A DNA stretch of 64,000 nucleotides from Thioalkalivibrio nitratireducens DSM 14787 (GTDB lineage Bacteria; Pseudomonadota; Gammaproteobacteria; Ectothiorhodospirales; Ectothiorhodospiraceae), in NCBI RefSeq assembly GCF_000321415.2, contig NC_019902.2, positions 496,001 through 560,000 on the forward strand, written 5' to 3'. Position 1 is the stretch's first letter; the number at the start of each line of letters is the position of its first letter. The position numbers and the translations under genes are program-made. The notes beneath the pieces are model-generated. The model saw only the letters and a program-made list of their open reading frames with translations. It had not been told where the DNA came from and made no database searches. Shown one piece after another: positions 41,140-51,220 of this stretch.

Positions 41140-41226
41140 GTCGCGTCCCGGCGACGTGTGGGGCGGAAGGGCGCAGCGTCCGGGGGCTCGAACGAGCCGA
41201 CAAAGAGCGCGTGCCGCGACGACCGC

Positions 41227-41928
41227 TCAGGGCTTGCGCAGCAGGTCGGCCCGGTTCGGGTTGCGGAACTCGGCGACGCCATCCTCGCCCGCGTGCTGCA
41301 TGAACCGGTCGCGGATGGTCGCATACAGCACTTCGTCGATCGCGAATTCGGTGTGGGTCGCGCCGAGGACGCGGTCTTCGAACTCCTCGAACCCCTGGAA
41401 CCGGCTGATGCTATCGAAGAAGATCTCGTCCTCCAGGATGAACAGGCCTTCGTCGACGGCGGTCTGCATTGCCTCGAAAGCCGCGATTCGAACATCACGT
41501 TCATCATGAAAAAGTTTTAAAATATCATTGAATTTACCGGCATAAACAGGTTCCGAGAAATAGGCGATGCCGCCCGGTCTCAGCACGCGGTGGATCTCCG
41601 CGAGGCCCTGGCGCAGTCTTGGTTGCGGAACGTGATGCAACGACTTCAGCATGATCACCGCGTCGACCGAGTCATCGGCTTCGGCGATCGCCTCGATTCC
41701 GCCCAGCCGGAACGAGGCGCGGGGCAGGTCGCTGATCCGGAGGTTCTTCTCGTGCTGAGCCCGATCGACTTCGGTGGCGATTATCTCCGCTACCGGCAAC
41801 TGCTCGGCGATGCGGCGCGTGGTCTCGGCCCTGCCGCAACCCAGTTCCAGCAGGCGCGCTCCGGCCACCGGGAGGCGTTCGGCGATCAGTTCCAGATCCG
41901 ACAGGACCGGCAGCGGTCCGGATTTCAT
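41227..41928 (-). CDS. Class I SAM-dependent methyltransferase
   Basis: A 233-residue protein with SAM motif I LLELGCGRAETTRRIAE, an acidic EVDRAQHEKN motif II, SVDAVIMLKSLHHVPQP (motif IV-like) and EIHRVLRPGGIAYFSEPVY. It resembles UbiE/SmtA-like small-molecule methyltransferases, but the substrate is unknown. No neighbour indicates the pathway. Confidence 0.82.
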   Translation of the reverse strand: MKSGPLPVLSDLELIAERLPVAGARLLELGCGRAETTRRIAEQLPVAEIIATEVDRAQHEKNLRISDLPRASFRLGGIEAIAEADDSVDAVIMLKSLHHVPQPRLRQGLAEIHRVLRPGGIAYFSEPVYAGKFNDILKLFHDERDVRIAAFEAMQTAVDEGLFILEDEIFFDSISRFQGFEEFEDRVLGATHTEFAIDEVLYATIRDRFMQHAGEDGVAEFRNPNRADLLRKP

Positions 41929-42418
41929 CAGTTGCAGGGGAGTCTCCTTGCGTGGGCGGGTTCGCCGTCAGGGTAGCGATTTCCCGGTGATTGTCACGCC
42001 CATCCCGGTCGGTGCACCGGGGATCTTCCGCTAGGGCGCCCGCGTGGTCGAGGTGGGGCAGGTGCTCACCGGTTGCACGGGGTGCCACGGTCGGGCCGTA
42101 CACCTGCTTGTTCGCGCGCGCTGCCGCAACATGGGACCCTGCGCCGAGAGGCTGGCGCGGGCATCGTCCCGCTGGAGCCAGCGACCGGTATTCCGGGCAT
42201 GTGCCGGTGTTCGATCGCCGGGCGGGGGTTTGAACCCGAAGTCGGTTCTGGGAGTCACCGCCGATGCCGGGAACCGTGGACGCGGAGAACGGGAGCCGCT
42301 GCATGAAGGTTGAATATATCGTGATGCCGGTTGGGGCCGGAGTCGATCGACCCGGTCGGGTTGCCGATTGCCGCCGGGCAACGGGGCCGCGCACCTGTGC
42401 ACTGGACCGGGGGACGCC
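41929..42418. other. Intergenic region between divergent genes
   Basis: 490 bp upstream of both the methyltransferase (-) and the ABC exporter (+). Several frames are open but none has a convincing start or known motif. I see no RNA or palindrome to support. Confidence 0.4.
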
Positions 42419-44200
42419 GTGACCGGCTGGAACGATCTGGCGGCGCCTCGCCCGGCGGGCCGCGATTTGCGCGTCCTGGTGCCCCTGGCGCAGTTTCTGC
42501 GGCCCTACCTGCGCACGCTGGCGCTCGGGGTGCTGGCGTTGCTGGTCGGTGCCGGTGCCATTCTGGCCTTCGGTGCGGTGCTGCGGCTGTTGATCGACGC
42601 AGGCCTCACCCAGCAGGATCCCGCCGCGCTGAACCGGGCATTGCTGATCTTGCTGGGAGCGGTGGCGGTGATGGCGGCGGGCGCGGGCGCGCGCATCTAC
42701 TTGGTCGCCTGGCTGGGGGAGCGCGTGGTGGCCGACCTGCGCCGCGCGGTTTTCGCCAACGTGATCGAACTGGACCCCGGGTTCTTCGAGCGTACTCGGA
42801 CCGGCGAGGTCATTTCACGGCTCACCGCCGATACGACGCTGATCCAGTCGGTGGTCGGGCATACCCTGGCGATCGCGGCGCGCAACCTGCTGTTGATCGC
42901 GGGCGGCCTTTTCTTGATGCTGCACACCAGCCCCGTGCTAACCGCCTGGCTGCTGCTGGGTCTGCCAGTGGTGGCCCTGCCGGTATGGTTCCTTGGCCGC
43001 AGGGTGCGCGCGCTGTCGCGCCGGGCCCAGGATCAGGTGGCGGCTGTCGGGGGACGGGTGGACGAGAGCCTGTACGCGATCCAGACCGTGCAGTCGCATG
43101 TCCAGGAAGCCGCCGAACGCGCACGCTACGGCCAGGCCGTGGAGCAGGCTTTCGGGGTGGCCGTCCGGCGTGCCGCGGTCGGAGCGCTGCTGGCCGCGTC
43201 GGTGATTCTGCTGATGTTCGTGCTGATCACGGCCGTGCTCTGGGTCGGGGGACACCGGGTGCTCGCCGGGTTGATCACACCGGGCGAACTGGCGGCGTTT
43301 CTGTTCTACGCGGTACTGGTGGCCGGATCGGTCGCGGCCCTCAGCGAGGTCGCGAGCGAACTGCTGCGCGCGGCGGGCGCGGCCGAGCGGCTGCTGGAAC
43401 TCCTGCAGGTTCGTTCTGGTCCGCCTTCGCCGCGGCATCCGCAGCATTTCCCCGAATCGGCGCGCGGCACGATCCGGTTCGAGAACGTGTCCTTCGCCTA
43501 CCCGACACGCCCGCAACCGCCGGCGCTGCAGAATTTCGATCTGGAGATTCCCGCCGGCGCCACGATAGCGCTGGTCGGGCCCTCGGGAGCCGGCAAGTCC
43601 ACGGTGTTCCAGTTGTTGCTGCGTTTCTACGATCCCGACGGCGGCTGCGTGCGCGTCGATGGCGTGGACGTCCACCGAGTGCATCTCGCGGCGCTGCGCG
43701 GCCGCATCGCGCTGGTGCCTCAGCAGCCGGTGCTGTTTGCCGCCAGCGTCCGGGACAACATCGCCTACGCGGCGCCGGAGGCGCCGGAATCGGCGATCCT
43801 GGATGCCGCCGTGGCAGCCCATGCGATGGAATTCATTTCCGCGCTTCCTGAGGGCCTGGACACGCCGCTGGGCGAGCGCGGGGTCCGGTTATCGGGAGGG
43901 CAGCGCGCCCGCATTGCGCTGGCGCGGGCGATTCTGCGCGATCCGGCCATCCTGCTGCTCGATGAGGCGACCAGCGCCCTGGATGCGGAGAGCGAGCGGC
44001 TGGTGCAGGCGGCGCTGGAACGCATCAGCCGCGGGCGTACGACGGTGACGATCGCGCACCGCCTCGCGACCGTACAGGCAGCGGACCGGATCGTGGTGAT
44101 GGATCGCGGCCGTATCGTCGCCCAGGGGTCGCACGCCGAGCTGGTGGACGAGAACGGGCTGTACGCGCGCCTGGCGGCCCTGCAGTTCTCGACGACCTGA
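42419..44200 (+). CDS. MsbA-like ABC half-exporter (permease-ATPase fusion)
   Basis: A 593-residue protein starting at GTG 42419 (GGGGGA upstream). Six TM helices lie in residues 20-310, followed by an ABC ATPase: Walker A VGPSGAGKST, Q-loop VPQQPVLF, signature RLSGGQRARIALARA, Walker B ILLLDEATSALD and H-loop TIAHRL. This fits homodimeric lipid/drug exporters of the MsbA/BmrA type. An 'ABC transporter transmembrane domain-containing protein' of this length is common in gammaproteobacteria outside the lpxK-msbA locus. Substrate unknown. Confidence 0.9.
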   Translation: MTGWNDLAAPRPAGRDLRVLVPLAQFLRPYLRTLALGVLALLVGAGAILAFGAVLRLLIDAGLTQQDPAALNRALLILLGAVAVMAAGAGARIYLVAWLGERVVADLRRAVFANVIELDPGFFERTRTGEVISRLTADTTLIQSVVGHTLAIAARNLLLIAGGLFLMLHTSPVLTAWLLLGLPVVALPVWFLGRRVRALSRRAQDQVAAVGGRVDESLYAIQTVQSHVQEAAERARYGQAVEQAFGVAVRRAAVGALLAASVILLMFVLITAVLWVGGHRVLAGLITPGELAAFLFYAVLVAGSVAALSEVASELLRAAGAAERLLELLQVRSGPPSPRHPQHFPESARGTIRFENVSFAYPTRPQPPALQNFDLEIPAGATIALVGPSGAGKSTVFQLLLRFYDPDGGCVRVDGVDVHRVHLAALRGRIALVPQQPVLFAASVRDNIAYAAPEAPESAILDAAVAAHAMEFISALPEGLDTPLGERGVRLSGGQRARIALARAILRDPAILLLDEATSALDAESERLVQAALERISRGRTTVTIAHRLATVQAADRIVVMDRGRIVAQGSHAELVDENGLYARLAALQFSTT

Positions 44201-44249
44201 ACGCCTCGGCTGTGGTGTCGGGACGCACATTTTTTTTCGTCGGGTGAGC

Positions 44250-44272
44250 ACTGGCTCACCTGGTGAGCCAGT
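44250..44272. promoter_or_regulatory. Perfect inverted repeat downstream of the ABC exporter
   Basis: actggctcacc-t-ggtgagccagt: 11 bp arms around one base. A T8 run lies before it on the plus strand, not after, so a classical terminator for the exporter is doubtful; an operator is equally possible. The rest of 44273-44658 shows no gene and only two 'ttttcacgtt' motifs. Confidence 0.45.
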
Positions 44273-44658
44273 ACCCCGGGGATAATGACGCTGCGGGGTC
44301 CCAGGGAAGGGAATCAGACAGCCGCAGGGTCGCGGCCCCCGCCTTTCCCGCCATCCCTCTCCCCATCCCATCACTCCGGGCATCCTGCCCTACGCCGTTC
44401 GGGCCAGCCTGCGGCTGTTCGAAATCGGCTCCCGGCGGATTTGTCCCGTTTGCGGGAAAGGGGGATTTCGTGCGCGCTGCGCGCGATTTTCACGTTAAAA
44501 AGACTTTGCATGCCCTTCATTTTCCGTGATGTCCGTGTCCTTCCGTGGCAGCTTTTTCACGTTGATCGGGTGGGCCGGGAACTTCCGCGCGTCGGTTCGT
44601 TTCTGATCACGAGAGGCCCGGGGGCGGGCACGGCTACATGCCGGAGGGGGATGGCGGG

Positions 44659-45609
44659 ATGGAGCCTTCGCTGAAGGACAGCATCTACTTGCAGCGCGAG
44701 CGGCTTGCGCAGATCCTGCACGAACCGCTGGCGCAGCTGGCCGGGAAATGCGTGCAGGTCTGGGGAGATCGGGCGGGCCTCGACGAGGTGCTGCGAAACG
44801 GTTTCTGCAGCATCCCGCATCGCACTTTTCTCTACTGTTTGGGTACCGACGGGATACAGATCTCCGACAACGTCGCGGCCACCGGGCTGGTGTCCGAACA
44901 TTTCGGGCGCGACCGATCGTCGCGCCCGTATATGAAGGAGGCCGTGCCCAGCTGGGGTTTCCTGCTCTCGGATGCCTACATCAGTCTGTACGCAAGGCGG
45001 CCGTCGATCACCGCGCTGCAGGTCGTGCGCTCGGAGAGCCAGGGGGTGGTCGGGTACCTGGGCGCGGATTTCGATCTGCGCAACCTGCCGCTGACCGCCG
45101 AACTCTACGAGGAACCCTCGTACTGGCGCCAGCTCAAGGGCGACCCGGCGATTCGGGGGGGCGTGTTCCAGCAAAGCCGCGTCGAAAGCCCGCTGGACCG
45201 CAGCTTGGACCAGTCCCTGTCGATCCTGGACGAACTGCTGACCCAGCGCGGCGTGTTCCAGTGCCAGGTGCACTTCTCAAGCAGCCAGGCGACCGTGTGG
45301 ACGGTGAATGACCCTCTGCGCTATCGCCTGCTGGACCACGAGGCGCTGAGCGACCCCGACGTCTGCCTGGTGTATCCGCAGACACCCTATCCGGCTGATG
45401 CCACGATACCCCAGCAGTGCGTCGGTCCGATCCTCTTGGCCCTGCGGTCGTTGCGGCTGACCGACGAGACCTTCTACCTGCGCATGTCGTCGATCAACCT
45501 GTTCAACGGCATGGTCAGCGTTACGTTCTCCTGCGACGGGTCTCACTACATGCGCTACGACGAGTTTCTGGCCAAGAGCCATTCGTTCTGGTTCGGGACA
45601 GGCAACTGA
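44659..45609 (+). CDS. PDC/Cache sensor-only protein
   Basis: A 316-residue protein without TM helices. Residues about 20-170 form a PDC/Cache-like sensor (GFCSIPHRTFLYCLGTDGIQISDNVAATGLVSEHFGRDRSSRPYMKEAVPSWGFLLSDAYIS...). The remainder is an alpha/beta domain without a known output module. Relatives are annotated 'PDC sensor domain-containing protein'. ATG 44659 is chosen because GGAGGGGG precedes it; 44638 is in frame. It may be a stand-alone cytoplasmic ligand sensor. Confidence 0.75.
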   Translation: MEPSLKDSIYLQRERLAQILHEPLAQLAGKCVQVWGDRAGLDEVLRNGFCSIPHRTFLYCLGTDGIQISDNVAATGLVSEHFGRDRSSRPYMKEAVPSWGFLLSDAYISLYARRPSITALQVVRSESQGVVGYLGADFDLRNLPLTAELYEEPSYWRQLKGDPAIRGGVFQQSRVESPLDRSLDQSLSILDELLTQRGVFQCQVHFSSSQATVWTVNDPLRYRLLDHEALSDPDVCLVYPQTPYPADATIPQQCVGPILLALRSLRLTDETFYLRMSSINLFNGMVSVTFSCDGSHYMRYDEFLAKSHSFWFGTGN

Positions 45610-45828
45610 CGCGCGGAAGAACCGTCGGTGCAGCACGCTTCCGCATCCATCGACCTGATGATCACGCTTCCTCGTTCAGCCCGCTGAACTGGCTGGACCC
45701 CGGAGTTGCTCGCCCGCGAGACAGGCGTACACGAAGGCCCCGAAGTGCAGGAGCGAACCTCGCGAGTGGGCACGCGGCGGTACGTTCCCTGCCATGGCTT
45801 TGCGCCACCCCCGACGATGGGAATCGCC

Positions 45829-45858
45829 TTCCCCGCTTGCGGGGGAGGGTTGGGGAGG
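45829..45858. repeat. REP-like palindrome
   Basis: cttccccgcttgcgggggag followed by ggttggggagg is the widespread 'CCCGCTTGCGGG' bacterial repeat. It lies in the 577 bp gap 45610-46186, in which I see no gene, upstream of the SulP transporter. Confidence 0.6.
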
Positions 45859-46186
45859 ACGCGCGGCATGCGATGGTCATGCGGATATCGAATCTCGGGT
45901 TCCCCCATGGGCGTCTGCGTGGGACGACTGACGACGCATCCGGGGTGCCGGTGGGCTCCCGGGTTACGGGCGGGCGGTCGCTGCAAACCATTGCGCGGTC
46001 GTGCGAAAAGCCCTAGCGTTTCAGCCGGGCATGGCGCGGCCGCCGGTGCCGGCCCTGTCCAGCGCCAAATCAGAAAGGATCCCGGCGCCGCGGTTCCCGC
46101 GGTCGGCTTCGTGCGCCAGAGTCAGGCAGCGACGGGAGTTGGCGGGCAGGGGATCGTTCGAAGGATCCAGACAGAGGGGAACGTCT

Positions 46187-48448
46187 TTGAACGAAAAACC
46201 CAGTAACGGAATCAAGGGTCTGAAACACTGGCGCTACGACCTGGGTGCGGGTCTGCAGGTGGCGCTGGTATCGTTGCCGCTGTCGCTCGGGATCGCGATC
46301 GCCTCCGGGGCACCGCCGGTGGCGGGTGTGGTGTCGGCGATCATCGCCGGGCTCGTGTTTCCGTTCCTGGGCGGGGCCTACGTGACCATCAGCGGACCCG
46401 CTGCGGGGCTCGCGCCCGCGCTGCTGTCCGGGATGCTGCTGCTGGGGGGCGGCGACCTCGCGGCCGGTTATCCGCTGGTGCTGGTGGCCATCTGCCTGAC
46501 CGGACTGGTGCAGATTCTGCTCGCGTTCGTGAACGCCGGACGCTTCGCGATCTTCCTGCCGGTAACGGTCGTCGAGGCGATGCTCGCGGCGATCGGCATC
46601 ATGATCATTCTGAAGCAAGTCCCGCCGCTGCTCGGTGACCTCTCGCCGGTCGCGCCTACCACGCTCGATTCCATCGCCAAGCTGCCTGAGACGCTGACGC
46701 GCATCGAACCGACGGTGTTCTTCATCGGCGCGCTATGTCTGTTCCTGATGTTCTTTCTGAATGCGACGCGCAGGGTCTGGATGCGGCGCATTCCTCCGCC
46801 TCTGTTCGTCGCGATGCTGGGACTGGTGCTCGCGGTGGTGCTGGGGCTCGAGGAACCGTACCTGATCGTGATGCCGGAAAACGTGCTGGAAGGGGGGATC
46901 ACGGTTCCAGCGTTTGGTGAGGTGTTCAATCGGCCCGAACTGTGGGTCAGCATGCTGATCGTGGTGATCACCCTGACGTTGATCGACGGCATCGAATCGC
47001 TGGCGACGATCGCTGCGGTGGACAAGATCGATCCCTACCAGCGCAAGTCCGACCCGAACGTGACACTGCGTGCGATGGGCGTGTCCAACGTCGCCTCGAG
47101 TCTGGCAGGTGGCCTTACCATCATTCCGGGCGGCGTGAAGAGCCGGGTGAACATCGACGCGGGCGGGCGCACGCTCTGGGCCAACTTCTACAACGCGATT
47201 TTCCTGATCGTGTTCCTGCTGCTGGCCACCGACCTCATTTCGATGATCCCGCTGGCCGCGATCGCGGCGATCCTGATCTACGTGGGCTGGCGCTTGTGCG
47301 AGTACCGGGTGTTCAGCAAGACCTACGCGATCGGACGCGACCAGATGCTGATCTTCCTGGTGACCATCGCCGCGATCCTGCTCACGGACCTGCTATGGGG
47401 CATCCTGATCGGCATGGCCGCCGAGATTCTGATGCTGGCCTACCTGCTTACACCTTCGTTCCGAGCGGTGCTGACCGGCCGGCTCGCCTTTGTCCAGTCC
47501 CTCGAGTTGATCGGGCGCAACCTGGCCAGCCTGTTCCGGAACCCGGTCATCAAGGTGCACGCGGACCAGCGCGACGGCCGGCCTCACTACGAAATCTCGC
47601 TGGGTTCGCTGGTGTGTTTCAACCTGTTGCCGTTCGACAAGCTGTTGCAGAACCTGCCGTCCGATGCCGCGCTGACCGTCATCGTGACCGAATCCGGGCG
47701 GATCGTGGACCACACCGCGATGGAATACCTGCACCAGCTACAGGAGCAGGCGCTGCGCGAGGGGCGGCCGTTCGAGTTGCGGGGGCTGGAGCACTACTAC
47801 CAGTTCACGCAACACTCGCTGTCCGCGCGCATGCACGATGCCGCGCTGGTCCGGCGCGAGGCGCGGCTGTCGGCGCGTGCGGAGCAGATGGCCGCTTTCG
47901 CTCGAAGCCATGGGCTGGAGTTCGACCCCGCCACCTCCGCGGTGCTGGACGCGCACGGCTTCACCTATCTGCGGCGGGGCGACCTGAAACAGGAACGCAA
48001 CGTGCTCACCGGCGAGTACCGGGGCCACGATATCCGGCTGTTCGACTACAGCCATACTGCTGCTCCGGATCACTACGTCGAGCACCGCCACACCGTGGCC
48101 ATCATCACGCCCCCGTCGGGCGTTACGCCGTTGCCGGACCTGGTGCTGGCACCGGGGCATTACCTGAAGCGCTACCTGGTCGATTACCAGGAACACGATG
48201 CCCCGGTCGACATCGACTACCCTGAAGGGTACCGGGTGTATACGCGCGAAGATCGTTCGCTTCCGGCCGCAGAACGGCTGCTCGGCTATGTCCAGCGCCA
48301 TCCCGGGGTGTATGTGGAAGTTCGCAGCGGGGCCCTGCTGGTGTTCCGGCCGGACCGCGAGCTGGAGGATCCCGAGAGCATGGAAGGGCTGCTCGAGGTC
48401 ATCGATGCCGCGATGTCACCGTCTGTGCAGCACTCGACATCCGCGTGA
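46187..48448 (+). CDS. SulP-family inorganic anion transporter with C-terminal extension
   Basis: A 753-residue protein starting at TTG 46187, chosen for the AGAGGGG Shine-Dalgarno 6-7 nt upstream and because relatives begin just before HWRYDLGAGLQVALVSLPLSLGIAIASGAP. About 12 TM helices run to residue 450 (SGPAAGLAPALLSG, GVKSRVNIDAGGRT), and a STAS-like domain follows at about 470-560. An extra ~190 residues (from HGLEFDPATSAVLDAHGF to the end) then come, not usual in SulP. It imports sulfate, bicarbonate or similar anions; in an autotroph bicarbonate is plausible, but the sequence does not decide. Confidence 0.87.
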   Translation: MNEKPSNGIKGLKHWRYDLGAGLQVALVSLPLSLGIAIASGAPPVAGVVSAIIAGLVFPFLGGAYVTISGPAAGLAPALLSGMLLLGGGDLAAGYPLVLVAICLTGLVQILLAFVNAGRFAIFLPVTVVEAMLAAIGIMIILKQVPPLLGDLSPVAPTTLDSIAKLPETLTRIEPTVFFIGALCLFLMFFLNATRRVWMRRIPPPLFVAMLGLVLAVVLGLEEPYLIVMPENVLEGGITVPAFGEVFNRPELWVSMLIVVITLTLIDGIESLATIAAVDKIDPYQRKSDPNVTLRAMGVSNVASSLAGGLTIIPGGVKSRVNIDAGGRTLWANFYNAIFLIVFLLLATDLISMIPLAAIAAILIYVGWRLCEYRVFSKTYAIGRDQMLIFLVTIAAILLTDLLWGILIGMAAEILMLAYLLTPSFRAVLTGRLAFVQSLELIGRNLASLFRNPVIKVHADQRDGRPHYEISLGSLVCFNLLPFDKLLQNLPSDAALTVIVTESGRIVDHTAMEYLHQLQEQALREGRPFELRGLEHYYQFTQHSLSARMHDAALVRREARLSARAEQMAAFARSHGLEFDPATSAVLDAHGFTYLRRGDLKQERNVLTGEYRGHDIRLFDYSHTAAPDHYVEHRHTVAIITPPSGVTPLPDLVLAPGHYLKRYLVDYQEHDAPVDIDYPEGYRVYTREDRSLPAAERLLGYVQRHPGVYVEVRSGALLVFRPDRELEDPESMEGLLEVIDAAMSPSVQHSTSA

Positions 48449-49227
48449 GTGAAAACAGGCAAACGATCGACTGGTCCCGGCCATGGCTGGCGCCGTTGCG
48501 GCCGTTGGCTCCGTTGCTGGCTGCCGACGATCTGCGTGCGGCGTTGAACCGGACCGCCCGCGAGCGGGATTTGCGTACGAGCACCGGGCGCCCGGTACGG
48601 TTCGTCGCGGCAGCCGACGCCGGGGCCGGTCGGAATGCGCGCCCGTACGAGTCGCATATCGCGGAAACGGGCCGTGTCCCTACCCGTGATGACCTCCACG
48701 ACGTGTTCAATGCACTGGTCTGGCTCACCTTTCCGCTCACGAAGGCGGCGCTCAACGCAGTGCAGGCCCAGGTCATCGCACGCGAGGGAGTGCGCGGCCG
48801 GCGGGGGCCTGTGCGCGATGCCGCAACGCTGATCGACGAGAGCGGGCTGTTGCTCGCGGCCGCGGATCCACGCGTGTTCGGGGCGCTGGCCGCGCATGAC
48901 TGGCCGCGCTTGCTGGTGCGGGAACGTGCACGCTGGGGGCCTGCGATCCTCCCCATGGCATTTGGGCATGCGCTGTTCGAAAAGCTGGTGCATCCGTTCA
49001 AGGCCATCACCGCCGTGGTGGTGCCGCTGCCGCTCGCGGTTCCAGGAGAGGGAGCCGACACTCGGACGCTCGATGCGGCAGCGGCGGGTTTCGTGCGCGA
49101 TCCCCTGCTGGCGCCCCGGCGGCTGTTGCGCCTGCCGGTGCTGGGAATCCCCGGTTGGCACGAGTCCAATGCCGACGCAGGGTTCTACGACGACGCCGCG
49201 GTGTTCCGCCCCGCGCCGAACCGGTGA
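48445..49227 (+). CDS. DUF3025 family protein
   Basis: A 260-residue protein with the DUF3025 pattern: N-terminal W-RPWLAPL, RFVAA, AYESHI-like RPYESHIAETGRVPTRDDLHDVFNALVWLTFPLTKAALNAVQA, and C-terminal GHALFEKLVHPFKAITA...VLGIPGWHESNADAGFYDDAAVF. GTG start overlaps the sulP stop by 4 nt, so it is co-transcribed. Function unknown. Confidence 0.87.
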   Translation: MSENRQTIDWSRPWLAPLRPLAPLLAADDLRAALNRTARERDLRTSTGRPVRFVAAADAGAGRNARPYESHIAETGRVPTRDDLHDVFNALVWLTFPLTKAALNAVQAQVIAREGVRGRRGPVRDAATLIDESGLLLAAADPRVFGALAAHDWPRLLVRERARWGPAILPMAFGHALFEKLVHPFKAITAVVVPLPLAVPGEGADTRTLDAAAAGFVRDPLLAPRRLLRLPVLGIPGWHESNADAGFYDDAAVFRPAPNR

Positions 49228-49264
49228 ACCGCAACGGTCGGGACCGGATCCCGCGCCTCGCGTA

Positions 49265-51184
49265 CTACCGGTAGTCCACGACCCCGGGTCCGGTGACTCC
49301 GTCGATGCCCAGTGCCTCCAGCGCCTGACGCTCCTCCTCGGTGCGTACGCCCTCGGCGATCACGATCACTCCGATCGAATGGCCGATGGTGCACAGCGTG
49401 CGCAGCAGAGTCTGGTTCGCGGGGTTCTTCTCGACGCTCCGGACGAACGAGCCATCGGCCTTCAGGTAATCGAGGCCGATGTCGTGCAGGCGCCCGATCT
49501 CCGAGACCTGGTGGCCGAAATGCTCGATCCCCATCCTGCATCCGAAGGCCTTCGCCTCGCGGGATAGGTGTGCGAAGGCGTCGAGGTGGCGGAAGGCCAT
49601 CGCTTCGGGCAATTCGAGCCAGAGCTGCCGGGCAGCGTCGGGGGCTGCCGCGCAGCGGTGGCCCAGCCAGGACGGGAAGTCCGGATCGATCAGCGCGTCG
49701 ACCGAGAGATTGATCCCCACCGGCCGGCCCTGTTCCCCGATCAGGCTCAGCGCCAGGTCGACCACCCGCCGGTCCAGTTCCGACGACATCTCCAGCCGGT
49801 GGATCCACGGCAGGAAATGCCCGGCGGCCAACATCTCTCCCTCCCAGCGCAGGCGTACCGGAGCTTCCAGGTGAATCAGCCGATCCTGCAGATCGACCAC
49901 AGGGAAGGTCGCGAGGGAGAAAGCGCGTTCTGCAAACGAGTCGGCCAGGATACTGCGCCAGCGCTCCAGCTGCTCGTGGATCGGCGTGGTGTCGGCGTCT
50001 CCGGCGCGCGCGACGTTGATCGCCGAATCCCCCTGTCGGTCGGCGGCCTGGAGCGCACCATCGAGTCGGGTCAGCAGGCCGCTGACGGTCGCCCCGTGAG
50101 TGAACACGGTCGCGGCGCAGGGCAACGTGATTCCGGTATCCATGCTGTGACGTTCCAGAACTTCGCGCAGTGCCTGTTGCACATCGGTGGCCACCCGGTG
50201 GGGTTCCATGGAGCGCGGTGCCAGCACCGCGAAGTCGGAGCCGTTCAGGCGCGAGGCGCCCCAGCCGCTTTGCTGGCCGACGATCGCGTTGAGCGCGGCC
50301 CCCATCTCGGCCAGCAGACCGTCGATTGCCTTGCGGCCATACGCCACGTTCAGGTCTGCCAGCCCGTTGATCCGGATCAGCGCCAGCGAGCCCGCCGCAT
50401 TCTCGTCGTCGCCCTGCAACGTGGTATCCAGCGTCTGCAGGAAGGGGTCGCGGCAGAGCAGCCCGGTGACCTTGTCGATATGCGCGTCGCGCTGGAATCG
50501 CTCGAGGCGCCGGGCCTCCTGTTCGAGCATGGCCCGCACACGGTCCGACAGCGCGTTCATCGCAACGACCACGCGCCTGAATTCCAGTGTCGCCGGTTCG
50601 GCCACGGTGATGAATCGCCGATTGCCGATCGCCTCGGCCTGGTGGACGACGGCATCCAGTGGACGCACCGTGCGGCGCAGCAGCAGCGTGCCGAGAAGCC
50701 CGATCAGGATCGCGCCACCGGCAAAGATCAACGCCAGTTGCCGGGTGCCATCCCACAGCGATTCGTAGGCGTAGCTGGTCTGGCTTTCGACGGTCAGCGC
50801 CCCGAACTGTGACCAGCCATCGGTGATCTGCGCGACCCCGGGCTCGATATCGAACGCCATCAGGTGCACGAACCAGCCTGGAACCCCCTCCGGATCCACG
50901 AAGTTGGTCCGCTCCTGCATCACCTCTCCGCGCGGGTTCGTGATGCGGATCAGCCGGTAGTGACCGGTATCGAACTGTGCTGCGAGCGCCAGTTCCACCG
51001 TGGCTTCGTCCTTCGGCAGTTGCGTGAGTGAGAGCGCCAGCGATGCGGCGTTGTCCACGTTCTTCACGTGCAGTTGCTGGGCCAGGTAGTTGCGTGCCGA
51101 AACCGTGCTGACCGCGACGCTGACCAGCAGGGACAGCAACATCAGGAGGGCGACGGCAATCCAGAGCTGTGTTTTGAGTGACAT
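49265..51184 (-). CDS. lapD: LapD, c-di-GMP receptor controlling LapG
   Basis: A 639-residue protein with TM at 8-30, a periplasmic LapD_MoxY_N output domain (31-150) and a second TM at ~153-172. HAMP, a degenerate GGDEF (NGSDF in place of GGDEF) and a degenerate EAL (EAPVRLRW in place of EAL) follow. The loss of both catalytic motifs fits an effector that binds c-di-GMP with the EAL domain and holds LapG at the membrane. It lies directly downstream of lapG (36 bp) on the same strand. Confidence 0.93.
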   Translation of the reverse strand: MSLKTQLWIAVALLMLLSLLVSVAVSTVSARNYLAQQLHVKNVDNAASLALSLTQLPKDEATVELALAAQFDTGHYRLIRITNPRGEVMQERTNFVDPEGVPGWFVHLMAFDIEPGVAQITDGWSQFGALTVESQTSYAYESLWDGTRQLALIFAGGAILIGLLGTLLLRRTVRPLDAVVHQAEAIGNRRFITVAEPATLEFRRVVVAMNALSDRVRAMLEQEARRLERFQRDAHIDKVTGLLCRDPFLQTLDTTLQGDDENAAGSLALIRINGLADLNVAYGRKAIDGLLAEMGAALNAIVGQQSGWGASRLNGSDFAVLAPRSMEPHRVATDVQQALREVLERHSMDTGITLPCAATVFTHGATVSGLLTRLDGALQAADRQGDSAINVARAGDADTTPIHEQLERWRSILADSFAERAFSLATFPVVDLQDRLIHLEAPVRLRWEGEMLAAGHFLPWIHRLEMSSELDRRVVDLALSLIGEQGRPVGINLSVDALIDPDFPSWLGHRCAAAPDAARQLWLELPEAMAFRHLDAFAHLSREAKAFGCRMGIEHFGHQVSEIGRLHDIGLDYLKADGSFVRSVEKNPANQTLLRTLCTIGHSIGVIVIAEGVRTEEERQALEALGIDGVTGPGVVDYR

Positions 51185-51220
51185 GGTATCCGCGACCGTT
51201 GAGTTATCTGCCCGAGTGGG

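Noticed and set aside
44228-44272. Inverted repeat near a T8 run as an intrinsic terminator for the ABC exporter
   Set aside because: The T-run precedes the stem on the coding strand, the wrong order for a Rho-independent terminator; listed only as an inverted repeat.
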